Origin: Acanthosepion lycidas
Lineage: Eukaryota > Mollusca > Cephalopoda > Sepiida > Sepiidae
Direction: 5' to 3'
DNA: 64,000 nt
Assembly (NCBI GenBank): GCA_963932145.1
Contig: OZ010574.1
Location: 60,624,166 to 60,688,165, forward strand
The translations under genes were made by a program, and so were the position numbers. A model generated the notes under the pieces. It was given only the letters and a program-made list of their open reading frames with translations. It was not told the origin of the DNA and made no database searches. Shown here piece by piece: positions 10,133-21,159 of this stretch (within the stretch, counting starts at the first letter, position 1; each line of letters starts with the position of its first letter).

Positions 10133-10148
10133 CCATCCATCCATCCAT

Positions 10149-10232
<84 letters not shown>
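10079..10232. repeat. Compound (TA)n-(CCAT)n-(TA)n-(GT)n microsatellite
   Basis: Perfect dinucleotide and tetranucleotide runs in succession. The 84-codon frame across it (poly Tyr-Ile) is an artefact. Confidence 0.95.
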
Positions 10233-10234
<2 letters not shown>

Positions 10235-10623
10235 ATATAATTACATCGATAAAACCATAAAACTATTATTAATTTGAAGAAAGCCTATCCAGAGACGGAA
10301 AGCTAAACGTAGGAGGATTTTTATTTTATTTTGTCATTCAACTACTCAGTATAAATAAATAAATAAATAAAAAATATAATTAAAGAACTTTAAGGTTTGA
10401 AAAACCTGCAGGCTTCAAGCGAAGACCCACAGAATATCAGCCAACCTGAAGTTTTATCACGGCTTCCGTAATCAGAAATACAAACAGAAAAAAAAGATTG
10501 TAAAGATATAAAAAAAATACAGAAGGGAGGGGAAAAATGGAGAATTTATTAAAAAAAAAATAAAAAAAAAGTAAATAAACAAAAGAATAAAAATAAAAAT
10601 AAAGTTAAATTAACGGAAATTCA

Positions 10624-10624
10624 C

Positions 10625-10672
<48 letters not shown>
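10624..10672. repeat. (AAT)n microsatellite
   Basis: Perfect AAT repeats. Confidence 0.95.
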
Positions 10673-10673
<1 letters not shown>

Positions 10674-10771
10674 GAAATTCTTTAAAATAACAATCATCAA
10701 CTTCACCAAATCTTTTCTCCTTTACAATAATAACAATTTTACACGTTGCCTTTACTACCGCAATAATAAGA

Positions 10772-11060
10772 ATCAGTCAGTCAATGTGCCATGCGTGATA
10801 CACGCTTTGGCGATCATGTATCTTTAGATACATGACTGACGAGGCAGATTTTCTTTCCCGCAGTAGGTTGCCATTTCTTTCTGTGGTAGACCAGTTCCCA
10901 TCCAACTCCATAGAACCCAGTCTGTCCTGCTACTTAATCATAGATGGGAGGAGAAGAGGAGGATTCATACCTTTCCCCAAGCATGTAAGTGAATGGATTC
11001 GACTGTAATTCGAACTCGGCTCTCCGATTACTCAATCCGAGCCGCTATCTATTACTTCTA
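10772..11060 (-). mobile_element. SINE-1, near full length
   Basis: On the minus strand the head carries the shared block cggagagccgagttcgaa (tRNA B-box region), then a body with ttcacttacatgcttgggga and gtatgaatcctcc, then a long 3' domain with two small hairpins (gatcatgtatctttagatacat and the gtgatacacgc region). The same 3' domain occurs in the copy at 36195-36485, so it belongs to the element. Confidence 0.75.
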
Positions 11061-11094
11061 TGTTTGCAATACCAATACGAATGCAGACGTAATC

Positions 11095-11510
11095 AGTTTA
11101 TTTTTAATACTAATGTTCACCCTGTACAAAGCCCAAGAGCCACTCAAGGTAGAGTTACTGTGTGGTGTTATATGAGCATAAGAAAAGGCAAGAAATTAAT
11201 GGAGATTTGCAGGAAAGATAACGGTTAACCCTAGACTTGAAGAGGTGAAGATTGTAGTCATTGGAAAAACATCTTGCCGGGGGTCTGTTCCAGAAAAGTG
11301 ACAATTCTTAGAAAGAAGCATCTCCGAGTGGAACTTACTTTTTTTTTTAATGGAATGGTAAAAGAATGAGGTTGACTCACCCTTGCCTACGTGGTAGGTC
11401 GGGTCCCATTTGTAAAGGTCAGGTTGGTCTGTGGGAAAGGGGTTGTAGGGTTGAATATAAGTCATCACCCACAAGTCCGTGTCATCACTTTTGAACTCAC
11501 AGGCAAGCCC
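11095..11510 (-). mobile_element. LINE-C ORF2 C-terminus
   Basis: The minus-strand frame includes YHSIKKKSKFHSEMLLSKNC, then across small frameshifts LPARCFPNDYNLHLFKSRVN. This is the R.FY..S...LP..F....N..F...V...L ending of CR1/Jockey-type ORF2 proteins. It matches the plus-strand copy at 60960-61260 and minus copies at 15930 and 48000, and ends near the same motif (acaaagcccaagagccactc). Confidence 0.7.
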
Positions 11511-11914
11511 CATCCCAGTAATACTCCATTATTTTTTTTTTACTATAGCAGGGGGTGGGGAATTAGAGCGATACAATGATCCGACCATTTTTCAATTATC
11601 TTTGTTGCAGTTGTATGTTTTGGGCGCTTTTCTTTTAGCATTGCAGATGAAATAATGAGGACATGTATATATTTTTTTCTTTAGGCAAGTCTGCTGCACC
11701 CAATACTCACCTAAAGATGAAATATACAGAGAAAACACTTTCCAAAACCTCCAGTATCTTTATTTTTCATCCACAATGCTAAGAGAAAAACATACAAAAT
11801 GAACTCGATAAAAACAGTCATATAAAACTACCTACTATAATATCTAAATATTATAATATCTACCCACTAGTATAAATGAACAATACTAAATAAACTAAGA
11901 ACTAGACGAGACAT
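11511..11914. other. Unassigned DNA
   Basis: No supported feature beyond short A- or T-runs. Confidence 0.4.
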
Positions 11915-12085
11915 TCCTCGACATGATCAGTGGAAGAAGAATAATTGACCCCCATAGATTAAATAAAGGTTTCAGTTTGGAATTCCCCAGATCAATATAC
12001 ACCTGAGGAAGGCTGGAGGAGACAACGGCCAAAATACTGTGATAAAAAAACAACAAAAATGGGGACAATAGTTCGTGTAAATAAG
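11915..12085 (+). mobile_element. Penelope-like 3' region with hammerhead-like motif, copy P3
   Basis: Same block order as P2: attaaataaaggtttcag, then CTGAGGA near 12003, GGCT..GGCC hairpin, AAAATACTGTG, then ggggacaatagttcgtgtaaataa. Two substitutions in the core boxes. Confidence 0.45.
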
Positions 12086-12574
12086 ATTGCCTGTTGTTGG
12101 GTCTGCTGCAGAGTTGAAACGTAGGTTAAACTTGTGACCAAGACAATAAAGATGAAGATGTTAGCGCGAGTTCCTCGTGAAATAAAGATAAGACGCTATC
12201 TAATGTTACCATCGTCGAAGATGGTGTCAACGTTGCCAATTTTTCAAATTTCGAACGTCTAACAGAAAAGACGAACAGAAAGGAAAGGTTCCTATATGAG
12301 TCATTAGAAAAAAACAAACAAATTTTCTTGGATCAAGGCTGAGCCAATTCTGTGCTTATTCTGTGTTTCGTTCTTTTTTCATTTGACCTTGTTCGTACCT
12401 GATAGTTGATTTTCTTTCCACTTTCTTATATTTTAGCAACAGCAGAACTGCAATTGCGAATCAGTTTAGACAAATGAATTGATTTAATACAATATTTTTC
12501 TCTCTCTAAGAAATTTGGAATGACTGATTTATCTTCTATTCTAAGAATTGTATTTTAATTCTGCTTGTTCAATC
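12086..12574. other. Unassigned DNA
   Basis: No recognisable frame or repeat boundary. Confidence 0.4.
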
Positions 12575-12680
12575 GTTAGTCAACGCGACCATTACGCCCT
12601 GCAATACCTCATTTTGATCGCGAGGAAAGACGGAAAAGACATATCAGAGTGGCTGTTTGGTTTCAGTGAAAGGGAGATAG
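12575..12680. repeat. Dispersed repeat shared with 24700-24812
   Basis: Matches through blocks cattacgccctgcaatacct, tttgatcgcg and ggaaaagac..tcagtgaaa, and in both places runs into a GAAA-rich tract. Part of it (the block from ggaaaagac to the end of tcagtgaaa) recurs within the tract at about 12790-12845 and 12960-13000. Confidence 0.65.
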
Positions 12681-12709
12681 AGAAATAGGGAGAGAGAAAA
12701 AAGAAAGAA

Positions 12710-12745
<36 letters not shown>

Positions 12746-12999
12746 AGAAAGAGAAAAGAAAGAGGAAATTAGAAAGAAAGGGGGAAGCGACGAAAAAGAC
12801 TTATAAAAGAGGCTGTTTGGCTTCAGTGAAAGTGAGATAGAGAAATAGAAAGGGAGAGGAAAAAGAAAGAAAGAAAGAGAGAGAAAGAAAGAAATTAAGA
12901 AAGAAAGTGAAAAAGAAAGAGAAAAAGTAAGAAAGGGGAGCGAGAAAAAAGGGGAAGAGACGAAAAATACATATCAGAGAGAATGTTTGGTTTCAGCGA

Positions 13000-13031
<32 letters not shown>

Positions 13032-13032
13032 A
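12681..13032. repeat. (GAAA)n/(GA)n purine tract with higher-order repeat
   Basis: Purine-rich tract interrupted two times by a gactta/ggctgtttggcttcagtgaaa-type block about 170 bp apart, giving a longer period on top of the tetranucleotide. Confidence 0.85.
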
Positions 13033-13605
13033 AACGCTAAAACCCTCACATGCGTTTAAAGTCAGTAAAAGTGTAATGGAAAAACGTGTCAATTTCAAAT
13101 CTTTTCATTTGTACCCTCTCACTTCTTTAAAGAATGACCTTATGATTGCTATTACAATATTTTGTCAAAGTTTTAAAGCTCAGATAATTAACGGTGAAAT
13201 AAAGGAATTTCCATGAGTATTTTAGAATCATAAAAATTGCAAGCATCTTATTCAGTCATTAAATAAAGAATTGTGATCCATCATAAAATTCAAATAGCAA
13301 ATCTGTGGTGCTTTTATGAGTACTACTAATTTGTAATCATTGTCCGTTGCAAATTTGTATTGTACTGTGGCATTTTAACTTAAGAATAAATTTAATGGAA
13401 ACTTTGGCTGTTGAAGAGAATAGAAGGATCTAAATATGTATCAAGATTCAATAGAAAAATACATCATTCTGTTTTTGTCTACAATGTTATCGAACGTATG
13501 GGTAATTAATTTTTGAGTTCAAATATTATGGAAAAACTTCTAAAGTAAAGATCAAAGGTTTACAATTAAGTGCTCGTCAAAGATTAAACAAAACAAATTA
13601 AAACT
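13033..13605. other. Unassigned AT-rich DNA
   Basis: Short frames only. Confidence 0.4.
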
Positions 13606-13670
13606 TTCCAGTTTATTAATTTTAAATTGTTTTTTTTATCTATCACTTTATTAATTTTAAATTGTTTTTT

Positions 13671-13723
<53 letters not shown>

Positions 13724-13724
13724 A
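13606..13724. repeat. 35-bp duplication running into (TCTA)n
   Basis: The block tttattaattttaaattgttttttttatctatc occurs twice in tandem, and the second copy continues into about twelve TCTA units. Confidence 0.9.
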
Positions 13725-13904
13725 TAGAGCGGTAATGTTTTTCTAATTTTTTTCTATATTTACAACGGCGTAATTATTTTACGCCTGCCAACTTTAATTA
13801 ATTTATATGATGGTTGAAATAGTCACCATCAATTATCAACTTTAACTGATATATTTGATATTTGAGACACAGTGCTTATCAATTATTCATTTTAATTATA
13901 TATA

Positions 13905-13990
13905 GAAGTCAATCTTGCTTTGAATCGAACGTCCAACATTGTGTTAATCAGGCAAGTGACATATCAACTACGTCAGCGTTCTGGCAAAAT
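13905..13990 (-). mobile_element. Possible tRNA-derived SINE fragment
   Basis: On the minus strand gacgttcgattc has a B-box form and an A-box-like tagttgat lies upstream, with roughly tRNA spacing. No second copy was found here, so this is tentative. Confidence 0.3.
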
Positions 13991-14084
13991 TTAATTACAA
14001 ATACAAATGTAAGCAAAGCACATGAACACAACATTATTGTTAGACTTAGGCACGGAAATGGATATTTATTTTAGGCAGAAGTGC

Positions 14085-14275
14085 CAATCCACACGTAATA
14101 TATCTCAGCACTATGCGTTGTGTGGTTTGTTTATAGAAAAACTCATTCGTCGGTAGTCTTATTAAGATTATTTTCGGGAAGTAGGTTATCAGAATTCAGT
14201 TATGCTGCTAGCTGGCTATCCGCTTTCTTGAACATAAACAAAAACACTTATAGAATGTCAATTAATAGCTAATTT
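14085..14275. repeat. Direct repeat D1, left copy
   Basis: Shares an order of blocks with 15130-15265: cgggaagtaggttatc, attcagtt..ctagctggct and acaaaaacacttatagaatg. About 130 bp, diverged. Confidence 0.5.
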
Positions 14276-15129
14276 ATGCCGATACATCATGTAACAAGCC
14301 GCTAGCTTGGATTCCATATATACGTTTGTGTGGCGCACTTTAGTGGAGTTTATATATTAGAGAGGGTTGTCCTTCTAAGATCATCAGAGAAAATGAACAT
14401 ATCCCATCAGTGAATATGTATCACGTCCCTATATTAAAACACCGGAGGAAATATACTGTAATTTTTGTAGATTGGCTAACCAACTGGCGAGAGACTTATG
14501 CTGTATTAGATAAAAAAGAAAAGACAAAAGCATACATTAGCTGGGTTTGCTCCATTATCTTGTAGTAGAATCTGTATATCTGCTCCAATTTTTCTTCACC
14601 TTATAGTATACTGCGTCCGCGACATAAACCTCAAGTCTTGCTTACTTTTTTTAAAGTCTTTGACGTTCCTTACTTTGTGCTAATGCTGCTTGTAATTATG
14701 GAAACGATCTACGCTTTGCACCATGCAGCGAATACTGTTTAAAAAAAAATAGGTGCAGTAACGAGAACGAGGTCCAAGTGGCTGATAACGTCGAGGATTC
14801 ACTTGAAATGATATATGACCTCCCTGAGGAGTTTAGCAACTAAAAATATTAAAAGCGAAAAAAAAAAAAAAAAAAAAAATGCCGGAATAAAGATGGTTGA
14901 AAATTACGTAGCCCTCGAGTGGGATATTTGAACTTGTTATCAAAATTTAAGCAAGAAAATTAAAATTGACGAAGCAAGACGGTGATATTCAAAATTATCT
15001 TAAGTGAATTAAGATTGGAAAACAGGAACGAGAGCGGTAATAGCCATATTTGGCAATCGTCTTGCTTAGAATAATAACTAAAGATAACTTAAAAAAGATT
15101 ATTGGGAAAATGCTGGCTTGTGTAATAAA
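14276..15129. other. Unassigned DNA between D1 copies
   Basis: Contains a poly(A) run at 14860-14879. No domain is recognisable. Confidence 0.4.
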
Positions 15130-15265
15130 GAAAGTGTATTTATTTTAAGTATTTGCCGGTGGTCGTATAGGAAAAAAATATCGGGAAGTAGAGTATCCGT
15201 ATTCAATCAAGTGGCTAGCCAGCCATGTGATTTTCATCGAAACAAAAGAGACTCTTAAAGAATTT
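15130..15265. repeat. Direct repeat D1, right copy
   Basis: Diverged partner of 14085-14275, same orientation, about 1 kb away. Confidence 0.5.
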
Positions 15266-15925
15266 AAATAAATGGTCAAATTTCACCTAAGCAGTACTGG
15301 AGGGACATCTCCAGAACTATGTCTAGATCAAGTAGAGATTTACTTTCACCCGTATAACAATTCGGTTTCCAATTCACATTATAATTTAATTTATCTCATA
15401 AGAACTGTCGCCAATGAATCTGACCTTGCTGAAATAATCATCTCACCAGGGTATCCACAATAAAAATAAGTAAAGGTTACTGCGACTATTTTGTTTCTAT
15501 TTTCATCTTTTTAGTCTCCCCCCCCCTTCCCAAGTTCAGTGTCGCCAGGTACATACCAGTTCGTCTACTTAGCTAATACTACCATTCCTTGTATGCCTCG
15601 TTTCCACATTACAGTAGCAGTCCGTCACGCCACTATCCTTTCAGCCTCGCCTGATGCGTCTACAACTTGGTGACCTCGACACAACTCCATAATCAAGTGA
15701 ACTAGTTTATGTTTTTAACACGCTTGTAATTATACACTGGAAAACAACCTACTTTCCAAAATTAGTGTTCTGTTGTTTGGTCAATGAAATACTGATTTGG
15801 GGAATTAGATAAATCCGAGAACTTTTCAGCAAACTTCTTATAAGCAGTTTTTTTTTTTATTACCGAAATTAACTTTTACCTGTCTTATTTAAACACCTGA
15901 TTTTCAAGCTGAGTTCATATCCTAA
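15266..15925. other. Unassigned DNA
   Basis: Short frames only. Confidence 0.4.
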
Positions 15926-16480
15926 ACTTGACCCAAGGCCCGAGAGACACTCAAGGTAAAGGCTTATTAAATGAGATGTATACTATGAGTGTAAAAGGAG
16001 GTGGTAGGAGGTGAAGATTATGAGAAGGAGGAGAGTAGATAACAAGTGGCTCATTAATATTCAACAATCTCCGTATGAGTAGAGTCTTTTTATTATCGAA
16101 ATTGCTTTTTAACTGTCTTTAAACATCTGATTTTGAATCTTTATTTAAATATTGAATTTAATCCAAGACTTAAGAGCCACCCAATGTAGAAGCTTATTAA
16201 ATGAGATGTGTACTATGATGTAAATGAGGTGGTAAGTGGTGAAGATTACGAGAAAGAGGAGGGTAGATAACGATTGACCCTTTACTTGAAGAGGTTGTAG
16301 TTGTTCAGAGAAGCGTCTACGCGACAATCTGTTCCACAAAGCAGGGGTTTTTGAAGGCAAAAACTGTCTGCGTGGAATTTTTTCCTTACGATTGCAGTAT
16401 AGGGGAAATGAGTGTGATTCAACTTCGTGGAAGTAGAATGGCGTGTCCTAGTTGTAAAGGTCGGAACACAGCGTAAATAA
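15926..16480 (-). mobile_element. LINE-C C-terminus, two overlapping 3' ends
   Basis: The minus strand of 16270-16480 reads FTTRTRHSTSTKLNHTHFPY and then FHADSFCLQKPLLCGTDCR, the end of LINE-C ORF2 in shifting frames. The extreme 3' block (cttaagagccacccaatgta; ccgagagacactcaaggtaa) occurs at about 16160 and again at about 15940, so a second 3' terminal piece lies directly downstream on that strand. Confidence 0.65.
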
Positions 16481-16589
16481 AGAATGGAGGCCAACAGAAA
16501 CATTTGCTGTGGATATAGCGATACTGTAGGTATTATTTTGACGAATACGCTTATTCATTCGAGAACATGAAGTGTTCATTAATTCTTTT

Positions 16590-17345
16590 CTAGTTTGCAG
16601 AGAACGAGTCCTGGGTATGAAGATAAACTACATCCGGCAGCAAGGCATCTGACCGGGAGGTTTTGAGGAGCATGAAACCACCTCTTAATTACTGTTCTTC
16701 TCTGGCCCACCCGGAGTGATAGCACCTATTAGGGTCCCAGTTATAGGCAAATAGTGAACCCCCAAACTGAGTCAAAACGCTATGAAAGTATAAAAATACA
16801 TTTTTATAGTAAAAATACCAGCAGTACATTATCGAAAAAAATATTACCAGCAATACATTTGATTCTCGACAAAAACCCTCTTTGTAAAAATACGTTTATG
16901 AAACCTAATCTCCTACAAACTGATTTCTTACAAAGAATACCATATTCTATTCATTCAAACCTATCCTAAAAAATATTGTCGTCATTAACCCATTGTGGTC
17001 AATATGCCGTAAAACAAAGTAAACCAAACCAAATTTAAAGTAAAATTACTAACAATACCTATAGATAGTATATATTTAGTTGAAGCCATAAAATTGTGTT
17101 TAAAAAATTTGGATTTCGCCATTAAATAACCCGTAGAAGTCGATATGCCGCTAAACAAAATCAACAAACCAGACTTTCTACAAACTCTCTTTACAAAAAT
17201 ACGTCAATGAAGCTTGATCTTTTATAAACTGAATACATATTCTATTCATACGAACATATCCTAAAAACCTTGACGCCATTAAATAACCTATTGATGCTGA
17301 TATGCCGTGAAACAAAATAAACCATAAACCAATCAAACCGGCTTG
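16590..17345 (+). repeat. Repeat T, near-complete copy with duplicated tail
   Basis: Head 16593-16752 (from gggtatgaagataaactaca to cagttataggcaaatagtga), then a block of short repeats around aaaaataccagcagtacatt, then a tail (tcctacaaactgatttctta ... aatatgccgtaaaacaaagt) that occurs twice, ending near 17030 and again near 17330. Other copies are at 23166, 38158 and 51805. No protein is encoded. The tail is shared with SINE-1. Confidence 0.75.
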
Positions 17346-17608
17346 ACATCCTGTTGTGCAGAAAGACGACCTATCTTCTCGACACTAATTATTGAACATG
17401 GATTCAATCCGCTATGAGTAGAACGTCTGCTCGTAGGAACGGTCGTTGTAAAGTGGGTCACAAGGCGTAGCGTTTGGATCGTACGCATTGCCGCACGGAA
17501 CTACACGGTATTCTCTGTTACCGTATTATTAATCCATGTCTCTCACGTGATTAAAACCTATTCTTCATTCAACCTTTTGATCCAGTGTTTCCTTACAGTA
17601 TTATTAAC

Positions 17609-18478
17609 CAGTGATTTTCAACGTGGTGCAGGTGGACCACCGGTGGTCCACATAGCATTTCTAGTGGTCCACAGAGAATTCGTAGACATAAAAATATTGT
17701 AGCCATTTCACAAAAATGTATCTAAATTATTCATACTTTGAAGAATTAAATATAATAACCGAGAAGAAGTGTTGACAAAGGAGGTGTCTTTGCCGGCATA
17801 TCGATAAAAGACTTACAGCCAAATATTTTTCAACATATAGAAGTAAGCATCATTTCTTTTCCTACCACATCGACGGTGGAATTTGGACCTTCGGCTGTTG
17901 TGGATGTTTTCAGTAGAAATAGAAATAAATTAGATGACAACAGCAGAGGAACTATCAGACTAAAACTGAATGACATCATCAAAATTTTTTATATCTTGTA
18001 TCAGAAACACCAATATCAAAGTAGTCACTAGCAGAATGGACTAAGACTGATGTGACATCATCAAAATTGTTTATGATATCTTGTGTCAGAAACACCAATA
18101 TCAAAGTAGTCACTAGCAGAATGGACTAAGACTGATGTGACATCATCAAAATTGTTTATGATATCTTGTGTCAGAAACACCAATATCAAAGTAGTCACTA
18201 GCAGAATGGACTAAGACTGATGTGACATCATCAAAATTGTTTATGATATCTTGTGTCAGAAACACCAATATCAAAGTAGTCACTAGCAGAATGGACTAAG
18301 ACTGATGTGACATCATCAAAATTTTGATTCCTCTGTTTATCCTTGTTTATTAAAATAAATTTTAAAGTGTAAATGGACTATTTCGTCTTTTAATTGAATA
18401 TTTTAAAAGTAGAAGTGGTCCATTAGAAATTTATGAAGAAAAAATGGTCCATTGGTTGAAAAAGGTTGAGAAGCACTG
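17609..18478. mobile_element. Non-autonomous hAT-like transposon
   Basis: Left end CAGTGATTTTCAACG, right end read inward CAGTGCTTCTCAACC: imperfect inverted ends of the CAGNGNTTCTCAA type seen in hAT elements. The expected 8-bp flanks are ttattaac and cattagac, only partly alike. The interior contains gtggtccac-rich sequence near both ends and five tandem 85-bp units, but no transposase frame. Confidence 0.6.
17962..18325. repeat. 85-bp tandem repeat inside the hAT-like element
   Basis: Units start near 17962, 18047, 18132, 18217 and 18302 (the last partial) and contain gtcagaaacaccaatatcaa. The middle units are almost identical while the first is diverged, implying recent expansion after insertion or within a source copy. 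Confidence 0.95.
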
Positions 18479-18559
18479 CATTAGACAAACTTTATAACAC
18501 ACCCTCTAGCCAATAATTGTTGATTGACTTTATATGATATATCATTATATATTATTATT

Positions 18560-18795
18560 ATAATTTTCTTTTGTATATATTATTTGTTATCATTATTTAC
18601 ACTGTTTTCATTTGGACTATTGTCATCATCTTTGTTGCTATTATCAAAACGTTTCGGTCGTGGTACACTCAGGCCTTCATCCAGGGAATTTCAAACCGAA
18701 CCTTTTATTTAATCTATGAAAGGTAGATTGCTGTCGATCCACTGCCCATGTCTACATGAGATATCCCTAGACATAGGCAGTGGAATGAGAATAAT
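18560..18795 (-). mobile_element. Penelope-like 3' region with hammerhead-like motif, copy P4
   Basis: On the minus strand: attaaataaaaggttcggtt, then CCTGGATGAAGGCC, a hairpin segment closing with GACC, then GAAACGTT. It keeps the GAAAC box that P2 and P3 have lost, but has GGATGA rather than CTGATGA. Upstream on that strand is a hairpin (atgtctagggatatctcatgtagacat). Confidence 0.5.
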
Positions 18796-19139
18796 ACTCT
18801 TCTTTTATGTACCGTGTCCCTTTATGACGTAGACGATCATGGCCCCCCACCTTCTCCTCTCCCTTGTAGCTCTTAATAAGTTTTATCTTTTTTTTTTATT
18901 TCTCCGAGACCCTGTTCTACGATCCACTTGTTCATGCCCATTAAGTATGTCACACGTTGCTTTCTGCCGTCCCTCTTTCTCTCACTTCGTCCTGTGAGTA
19001 TCAGATTTTTCAAACCCTCCTTCCTCATTACGTGTCACAGAAACTTCAGCTGCCTCTTCCTGATGTTAAGTATTAGTTTCCTCTTTGTTTCCATTCTCTC
19101 CAAAACCTCGTCGTTGCACACATGTTCGACCAATGTTAT

Positions 19140-19848
19140 TGTAGAAGCCTGTCACCATTATGTAAGGATGTGTACTACATATTTAACTTTGGCTAGGAAA
19201 GGCTATTAAGGACAATGTGTGTAAGCAATGCAATTTATATTTGACGTAAAATAGCACATAGTATAAAATACAAAACAGAATGTAATGATTTCAAAACATA
19301 ACAATTGAATTTATTAGTGTTTGGTGTACATGCATATAAGCTGAGGGTGTGATAGAGTTATGTCTCTTAGATTTGGAAATATTTGTACCTGAGCTCATAA
19401 AGATGAAGTAATTATTAAACTGTAGTTTAGAAGAATAAAGTTCCTTTAGCATGTTAGGAAATGTGAATTGGATAAAGTTGGTAAGTGTTCAGAAGAGATT
19501 TTAGAGTTCGTACTTGTGTGAAATGGTAATGTTCTTTAACGTCTGACTGCATGGTCAAGATGGGAGTTCTTTAAGATTACATCTTGACAGTAAGGATTAA
19601 GATGCAAGCGTGACGAAAAAGAGAGATAAAAGAGGCAGAGAACCACTCGTGTTTTGTTTATATAAGATCGGGTATCACATGACCGGCTCAGATCGAAAAC
19701 GCGTGAAATTTCATTCCTTGCGTGCAGGATATCTGATTGGTCGGAATTGACCAATCAGTGAGCTAGTTTTGAGGCGATTAACCAATGAATGCTTGTCGCA
19801 TGATTTCTATGTACTGTGTGTATATAATTGTGGTTGCAGTGTACTACA
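19140..19848. mobile_element. Solo LTR-like insertion in LINE-R
   Basis: Begins TGTAGAAGCC and ends GTACTACA, so the ends are TGTAG...CTACA. It is flanked by ttat (19136-19139) and gtat (19849-19852), a 4-bp duplication with one mismatch; uninterrupted LINE-R copies read ggtatcc at this place. The 709 bp has no coding frame. It contains a palindrome with two opposed CCAAT boxes (ctgattggtc..gaccaatcag, 19731-19756) and TATA-like strings near 19660 and 19820, as expected for an LTR promoter. The transcription direction is unclear. Confidence 0.6.
19731..19756. promoter_or_regulatory. Palindromic double CCAAT box
   Basis: A 10-bp inverted repeat with a 6-bp spacer in which each arm contains CCAAT. 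It lies inside the LTR-like insert and fits a promoter element (inference). Confidence 0.4.
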
Positions 19849-20124
19849 GTATCCTTAGCATCATTCTGTAGAACCACATTTCTGTTGCATCAAGTCTCTT
19901 TTTCATCTTTGAGGAGATTGTCCAGGATTTGCTGACATACAGGAGGACAGTTCATTAATTTTTCTTTGTTTCCAACGAAACTTTCCTGTCTCGTAATATT
20001 CTACCTAGCTTTTGGAATGCGTCTTTGGCTATCCCAATACGTCTTCAACTCTCAGTGTCGCACTTTCCGTCTTCTGTTAGAACACTTCCCAGTTATTTAA
20101 ATTTTTGTAACAATCTATCCCTGA

Positions 20125-20195
20125 AAAAATCTTCTCGGCATTAAATAACCCAATGAGGTTGATAATCCGTTAAACAAAATAAACCAAACCAGAGA
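20125..20195 (+). repeat. Repeat T tail fragment
   Basis: Contains cggcattaaataacccaatg and gttaaacaaaataaaccaaa, the end of repeat T, placed directly after the LINE-R piece. Confidence 0.7.
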
Positions 20196-21159
20196 GAGAA
20201 CGAATAATAATCCCCATCCACCCAGGCGACACTTTCGTATGATTATTAGTTATAAATAAAACGAAAGAGTATGTGCCGAGATACTATTATTTTCAACGGT
20301 GATAATTTGTACTTCTTCATTGAAGAGTTCGTCCCCAGTGTGAGTCGGTCGGTTTAAGCGTCTTTCTAAGCATTAATAATATCAATGATTTTTTGAAAGG
20401 ATTATTCAGCAACAAAGCTATAGATTAAACTTATCTATATTTAAGTAGCCTTATGCATAAAAGTATCTGATTGGGTGTGTTCTGATGTATAGATATATGT
20501 TATATAAGCACTTGTGCATCTCTACTGCTGATATAGTCGCATCTCTGTGCAAATATATACATTAATAATTTAGCAGTTGGCACTTCGTATTTTTATTTTT
20601 TACTTTAAGTATTATTTCTCAATAAATACGAGGACTGCTTCCTCGGTTAATGCGATTGTTTAAGATATTTATTAAATGTGGCCTTGTCTGGTCACAAAAT
20701 TGGGACACCGAGTGTTCTATTGTTTGTTCTCTTGTGGTGCATAGGGCGTTCCGTTAACCAATCCAAGTGATGCTGCAGCGTTTTCACTAGATTCAAGATT
20801 TTAAGGGGTCGGGAGGCGTTTCTACAAAAATACACCGATCTAAGCTCTCAAGAATATCACAAAAATAAATATAAGTAAATAAAATAACAAAAAATAATTT
20901 TCAAATTTTAAGGTGGGGTTTCAGTTTACTATCTCTAAAGTAATTGTAAATTGTCCTTTCCCTACGCAAGCCGAAACAAAGTAAATAAATACAGGGGAGT
21001 AAAGTCAAAAATTAATGATAATAATAACAATGGAACAAGGTAAGTAAAAATCTGATTTAAATTCATATTTCACAACAGTTTTTAAAATATTTCAATTATT
21101 ATGGCAGTATTATTTTAATGCAACAGAGAGAAGAGGTAAGTGAAAATAGGTTTTAAAAA
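20196..21159. other. Unassigned; possible LTR end near 20455-20730
   Basis: The stretch has a TATA-like tatataagc (20503), an AATAAA (20618) and ends near tggtcacaaaattgggacac, which looks like a primer-binding-site context. Only one copy is present, so this stays unproven. Confidence 0.25.

Larger units (their letters stand above)
18786..20115 (-). mobile_element. LINE-R C-terminus, interrupted by a solo LTR
   Basis: Two parts, 18786-19139 and 19849-20115, align end to end with the continuous copies at 53000-53900 and 55560-57010. The lower part carries the terminal 3' blocks. The upper part carries the antisense of the MWFYRRMLRIPW, KMKKRLEAT and FQKL blocks. Stops and small indels are present. 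Confidence 0.75.

Noticed and set aside
17962-18325. CRISPR-like array (also considered at 28083-28557 and 35303-35852)
   Set aside because: Units are contiguous without unique spacers and the DNA is eukaryotic. These are satellites.
18052-18478. Host zinc-finger or ZBED-type gene suggested by the hAT-like context
   Set aside because: No conserved cysteine/histidine pattern or long frame; the element is non-coding.
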